Below, piece after piece: positions 60,898 through 64,000 of a stretch of DNA of 64,000 nucleotides. Source of the DNA: Selenomonadaceae bacterium. Its GTDB lineage: Bacteria > Bacillota > Negativicutes > Selenomonadales > Selenomonadaceae. Every line of letters begins with the position of its first letter. Position 1 is the stretch's first letter. The DNA lies in NCBI GenBank assembly GCA_017549815.1, contig JAFYNH010000001.1:23777-87776 (forward strand). Direction: 5' to 3'. The translations under genes were made by a program, and so were the position numbers. Below the pieces are notes generated by a model that was not told where the DNA came from, did not search any database, and worked only from the letters and a program-made list of their open reading frames with translations.

Positions 60898-63663
60898 TTA
60901 TTTCTTTTTGCCGCTGAACGTCGCAAGATTATTTTTCTTAGTCAAACCGCTCGACAATTCAAGCTCCGAATAATTTGCCGAAACTTCCTTGCTCTTAACG
61001 ATTGAGCTGAGATTATCGGAAGTCGCGAAATTATCATCATCAATAAACCACATTGGCGCGGTTTCCTTCTTGAGCTTTGCCGAATAAGTTTTGCTGGTTT
61101 TCTTGCCCGACGCGCTGATAAAGTTAATCTTTTTACCGACGGCGTTTTTTAAAGTCAAAGTAGCGTCGCCGACCTTGACAATGACATTTTTTCCGCTCTT
61201 CTTAGCAGAGTACTTGCCGCTTGTAATTTTAATCGTGTCATTGGCATTGAAACCGACAACATTATCTTTACCGTCATTCTCGCCGAATTCGTAGGTAATG
61301 TACTTGCCGCCATCATTTTTAATTGAATCGTTCCCTGCACCGCCGTTAATTGTGACGCGGTCGCCTTCATTACGAATAGTATCGTTGTCTGCGCCGCCGA
61401 GTATGTAAGACTTCATGCCTTCATTTAAAATAAAATCGTCGCCGTCTTCGCCGTTAATTGTCGAACTCACGCCGCCCGAATAAATATAATCGTTGCCCGT
61501 GCCGCCCAATAACGTATTTACTAAACCGTAATCGTAAATAGAATCATCACCTGTGCCGCCGACTATCGAAATGTCAAGACCGAAGTTGATAAAAGTATCT
61601 TTTCCCGCACCGCCGTCAACTGAAATTGAATCGGAATAATTTTTCAGTGAATCATTGCCCGTTCCGAGCGAAACAGCAACCGATTTACCATGATTTTCAA
61701 CGAAATCTATACCTGCGCCGCCGTAAATGCTGACTTCTTTGCCTTTATTGAAAATTGAATCATTATCGTTGCCGCCGTAAATGCTGACTTCTTTGCCTTC
61801 GTTGTAAATCGAATCATTATCATTGCCGCCGTAAATCTTGACTTTCTCGAAGATATTTTTAATGGTATCGTCGCCGTCGCCGCCGCTGAGCGTAATTTTA
61901 GAGGCAGAATCAAAAGTAAACGAGTTACCTAAACCCATAGACGAGGAAGTTTCTTCAATGCCGTTTAAAATGAAGTCATTGCCAGCGTCGCCGTAAATCT
62001 TAGAGTCAGAGCCTTTATTTTGAATGTAATTGTTATCGGCTCCGCCGCGTACTGTGACGTTTTTTGAGAAATTGCCGATAGTATCGTTGCCGCTGTCGCC
62101 TGAAATGGAGGCATTGCTACCGTAATTGCTGATAGAATCGTTACCGTCGCCGCCGCTTATCGTGACGTTTAAACCCAAATTATAAACGTAATCGTTACCG
62201 TCGCCGTCGCTTATCATAACGTTTGAACCCAAATTATCAATGGAATCGTTGCCGGCGTCGCCGTTGATTGTAACTTTTTCAGAGATATTGTTTATGGAAT
62301 CCTTACCTGTCCCGCCGTCGATACTGACATTCTCGGCTTTGTTGACAATGGAATCGTTGCCGTTGCCACCTGCGATTGTGGCATTGTTCGCTTGGTTAAG
62401 AATGGAGTCGTTGCCTGCGCCCGCGCTAATCGAAACTTTTTCGCCTTCATTGCTTATGTAATCTGCACCGTTGCCCGCACTTATGGTAACTTTATCAGAG
62501 TAACTTTTTATACTATCTTTGCCCGAACCCGTCTTGATTAAAACGTCGGAGCCGGAATTTGTAATGGTGTCGTTGCTTTTGCCGCCCGTTATCGTAACGG
62601 TATCATGATAATTTACCGCGAAACCGTCTTTTGCAGAAAGATTTTTGTTATAGGCGTCGTAGTCAAAAGTCGTATCAGTTCCGGCTTGCTTGGCGAAATA
62701 GCGCATAAAAGTATAACCGCCCGCATAAATTGGATATGTAGCGTCATCATCATCATCGCTATCATCATCATCATCATCGGGAAGATTATTATAGCTGAGA
62801 TAGGTTGTAAGAATCTCTTCAAGAATATCAGGCTTTTGGATGTATCCTATAATTTCGTCTCTACGTTCGTCATCGACTCCGTGAATTAATTCTGCGGAGC
62901 CGCCCTCAATAAGAAACATTGGCAAATCGCCTAAATAATTGATATTGCTTGCCATGACGCCGTGAACTAACTCATGAATTAAAGTTCTATCCAAAAAAAC
63001 TTCTATTCCTTCGACTATTGTTGCGCCGTGGCGATCATCGGAAGACATATTTTTAAAATGTGCCATGTTCACGCAGAGAATAGCCGATTCAAATGTTTTT
63101 TCGTCTTCCTTCGCAGGTGAAACAGAGGCTAACGTTTTGTCGTTTTTATCGTCATCAAAGATCAATTTCATGCGGGCACCGGTAGTATTTTCTTCGGTGA
63201 AAGTGAAACCGTAACTTTCCTTGATTAACGCCAACGAATCGCGAATCCACCAGCTGTAAAGTCCTTGCACGACGTATTGTTGGTCGGCAGTCAATTCTTC
63301 TTTAGGCGGAATTCCATAAATCGTCAAGCCGTCAACAGTAAAAGACGTACCTTCGGGATATTGAGCCTCGCCAATTTCGGAAAAAATATCGTTTGCGGTT
63401 TTAACTTTGGAGCCGCCCGCGTCCGAGCCGCTGATTGCGCCTGTGTCGTCGTTATCGAGAATGATACCGCATTTTTTAACCAAGAAGGTTTGATAATTTT
63501 TCGCCGCCTTCAGGTCTGCAAGAAATTGCGTCTTTAACTCCTTGAAACTCTTGAATTTTGATTTTGAGCTTGCTTTAATCGCCTCGTCAAGTGCGGCTTC
63601 GCCTTGCAAAGTTGTATTGTTCAAGCTCTCCATGAAAGTTTTAATTACTTCCTGTTGCGTCAT
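60898..63663 (-). CDS. RTX-repeat zinc metallopeptidase, longer paralogue
   Basis: 921 residues. Zinc motif H230-E231-L-V-H234 with candidate third ligand Glu253 (FLIEGGSAE). The first 60 residues and the last 120 are almost identical to the 791-residue paralogue; the peptidase domain is similar but clearly diverged. An acidic insert of aspartates (DDDDDSDDDDD, about residues 296-306) comes from a GAT triplet run at 62742-62776. The repeat region (about 350-790) gives the clearest register of the 18-residue unit, with NVTISGGDGNDSISNYGS as an example. Tandem duplication followed by exchange at both ends is the simplest explanation. No ribosome site of AAGGAGG strength is seen; AGGAAATATTC precedes the ATG. 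Confidence 0.8.
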   Translation of the reverse strand: MTQQEVIKTFMESLNNTTLQGEAALDEAIKASSKSKFKSFKELKTQFLADLKAAKNYQTFLVKKCGIILDNDDTGAISGSDAGGSKVKTANDIFSEIGEAQYPEGTSFTVDGLTIYGIPPKEELTADQQYVVQGLYSWWIRDSLALIKESYGFTFTEENTTGARMKLIFDDDKNDKTLASVSPAKEDEKTFESAILCVNMAHFKNMSSDDRHGATIVEGIEVFLDRTLIHELVHGVMASNINYLGDLPMFLIEGGSAELIHGVDDERRDEIIGYIQKPDILEEILTTYLSYNNLPDDDDDDSDDDDDATYPIYAGGYTFMRYFAKQAGTDTTFDYDAYNKNLSAKDGFAVNYHDTVTITGGKSNDTITNSGSDVLIKTGSGKDSIKSYSDKVTISAGNGADYISNEGEKVSISAGAGNDSILNQANNATIAGGNGNDSIVNKAENVSIDGGTGKDSINNISEKVTINGDAGNDSIDNLGSNVMISDGDGNDYVYNLGLNVTISGGDGNDSISNYGSNASISGDSGNDTIGNFSKNVTVRGGADNNYIQNKGSDSKIYGDAGNDFILNGIEETSSSMGLGNSFTFDSASKITLSGGDGDDTIKNIFEKVKIYGGNDNDSIYNEGKEVSIYGGNDNDSIFNKGKEVSIYGGAGIDFVENHGKSVAVSLGTGNDSLKNYSDSISVDGGAGKDTFINFGLDISIVGGTGDDSIYDYGLVNTLLGGTGNDYIYSGGVSSTINGEDGDDFILNEGMKSYILGGADNDTIRNEGDRVTINGGAGNDSIKNDGGKYITYEFGENDGKDNVVGFNANDTIKITSGKYSAKKSGKNVIVKVGDATLTLKNAVGKKINFISASGKKTSKTYSAKLKKETAPMWFIDDDNFATSDNLSSIVKSKEVSANYSELELSSGLTKKNNLATFSGKKK

Positions 63664-64000
63664 GAATATTTCCTGCTACTTAAAACATAGACAAAAGTCC
63701 ATGCCAAGATGATTCGGGTGAATCTCGCGATTTCACCTTACTGCTTCAACGTGTCCGTCTTTGCCGTAGCTACCGACGTTTATGTAACACTCCACAGTCG
63801 TAAATTCCCGGCTAGCCACCGGTACATATCAACAGCGTCTTTCAGGTGACGGTCTGTTGATTCATCTTGTAGCTTTCTCCTTTCGTAATAATGTGATTTT
63901 TCATGTACAGACCTTGCCCAACGACACCCAACAGGATTCTACTCCATAGTTAGCAGGACTATTTCAACCTGCACTGGCACGCATTCCTATCGTTCCGGCT
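63664..64000 (-). mobile_element. Possible 3' end of a second tnpB-type element
   Basis: 337 bases with no complete gene. On the minus strand the right edge reads AGTIGMRASAG then TGA (63964-63966), like the C-terminus of some TnpB proteins. A non-coding stretch follows, ending in a hairpin GGTGAAATC/GATTCACC (about 63721-63741) resembling the end of an omega-RNA, just ahead of the 921-residue gene. The composition differs from the neighbours. The identification rests on form, not on a match to a known element. Confidence 0.35.

Noticed and set aside
62742..62776. GAT triplet run as a phase-variation tract
   Set aside because: The unit is three bases, so length change only adds or removes aspartates in the 921-residue protein and does not shift the frame.

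Overview
The window reads as chromosomal DNA of a diderm Firmicute, most likely Negativicutes (Selenomonadales-like). It combines outer-membrane proteins (an autotransporter barrel and a second beta-barrel protein) with Firmicute-type genes (GerM-domain lipoprotein, futalosine-pathway radical SAM enzymes, NhaC, TrkA). A giant surface protein begins with the FDLQRFA start motif that I associate with this group. No rRNA, tRNA or CRISPR array was found.

Layout. Positions 1-7846 (minus strand) hold an envelope cluster: two CsgG-family proteins, an LPP20-like protein, three secreted proteins of which two are clear paralogues, an autotransporter, and an outer-membrane protein interrupted at a G12 tract that makes it a strong phase-variation candidate. 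Positions 7950-12476 hold a Bcr/CflA-type efflux pump and a fused glycyl-tRNA synthetase (glyQS). Positions 12533-19141 hold an overlapping four-gene unit: two MqnE-like radical SAM enzymes followed by a type III restriction-modification pair. Positions 19443-20902 hold an IS200/IS605-type tnpB element with a probable omega-RNA, inserted into a very small ORF ahead of a lipoprotein operon (metallo-beta-lactamase fold protein, DUF3006, amidase, GerM; 20928-23936). Positions 24082-31137 encode a 2351-residue RTX-like protein. Positions 31281-41291 hold a PilN-like protein, a short metH, a CAP-domain protein, trkA, a radical SAM protein, an ATP-grasp protein and nhaC. Positions 41381-50641 encode a 3086-residue surface protein carrying an alpha/beta hydrolase domain, followed by a PAS-GGDEF-EAL protein, a response regulator and cheX. 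Positions 54491-63663 hold a DUF4127 protein, hypF and two paralogous RTX-repeat zinc metallopeptidases. The right edge resembles the 3' end of a second tnpB-type element.

The most unusual signal is an interspersed family of short arrays built from a 7-base unit (TAGGGAC/TAGGAAC/TAGGAAT) or an 8-base unit (TAGGGAAN), often arranged as facing arms that could form hairpins. I count thirteen loci. Six lie in frame inside glyQS, metH (two), hypF (two) and an mqnE-like gene; in glyQS and metH they fall at domain junctions. Three provide the stop codon of a gene, one also provides a ribosome binding site, and one provides a possible -35 box. The behaviour recalls the Rickettsia palindromic elements, but the sequence is different.

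A second theme is surface variability: the G12 tract, a G7 tract inside a promoter spacer, and four proteins built from an 18-residue variant of the RTX repeat, together about a third of the window.
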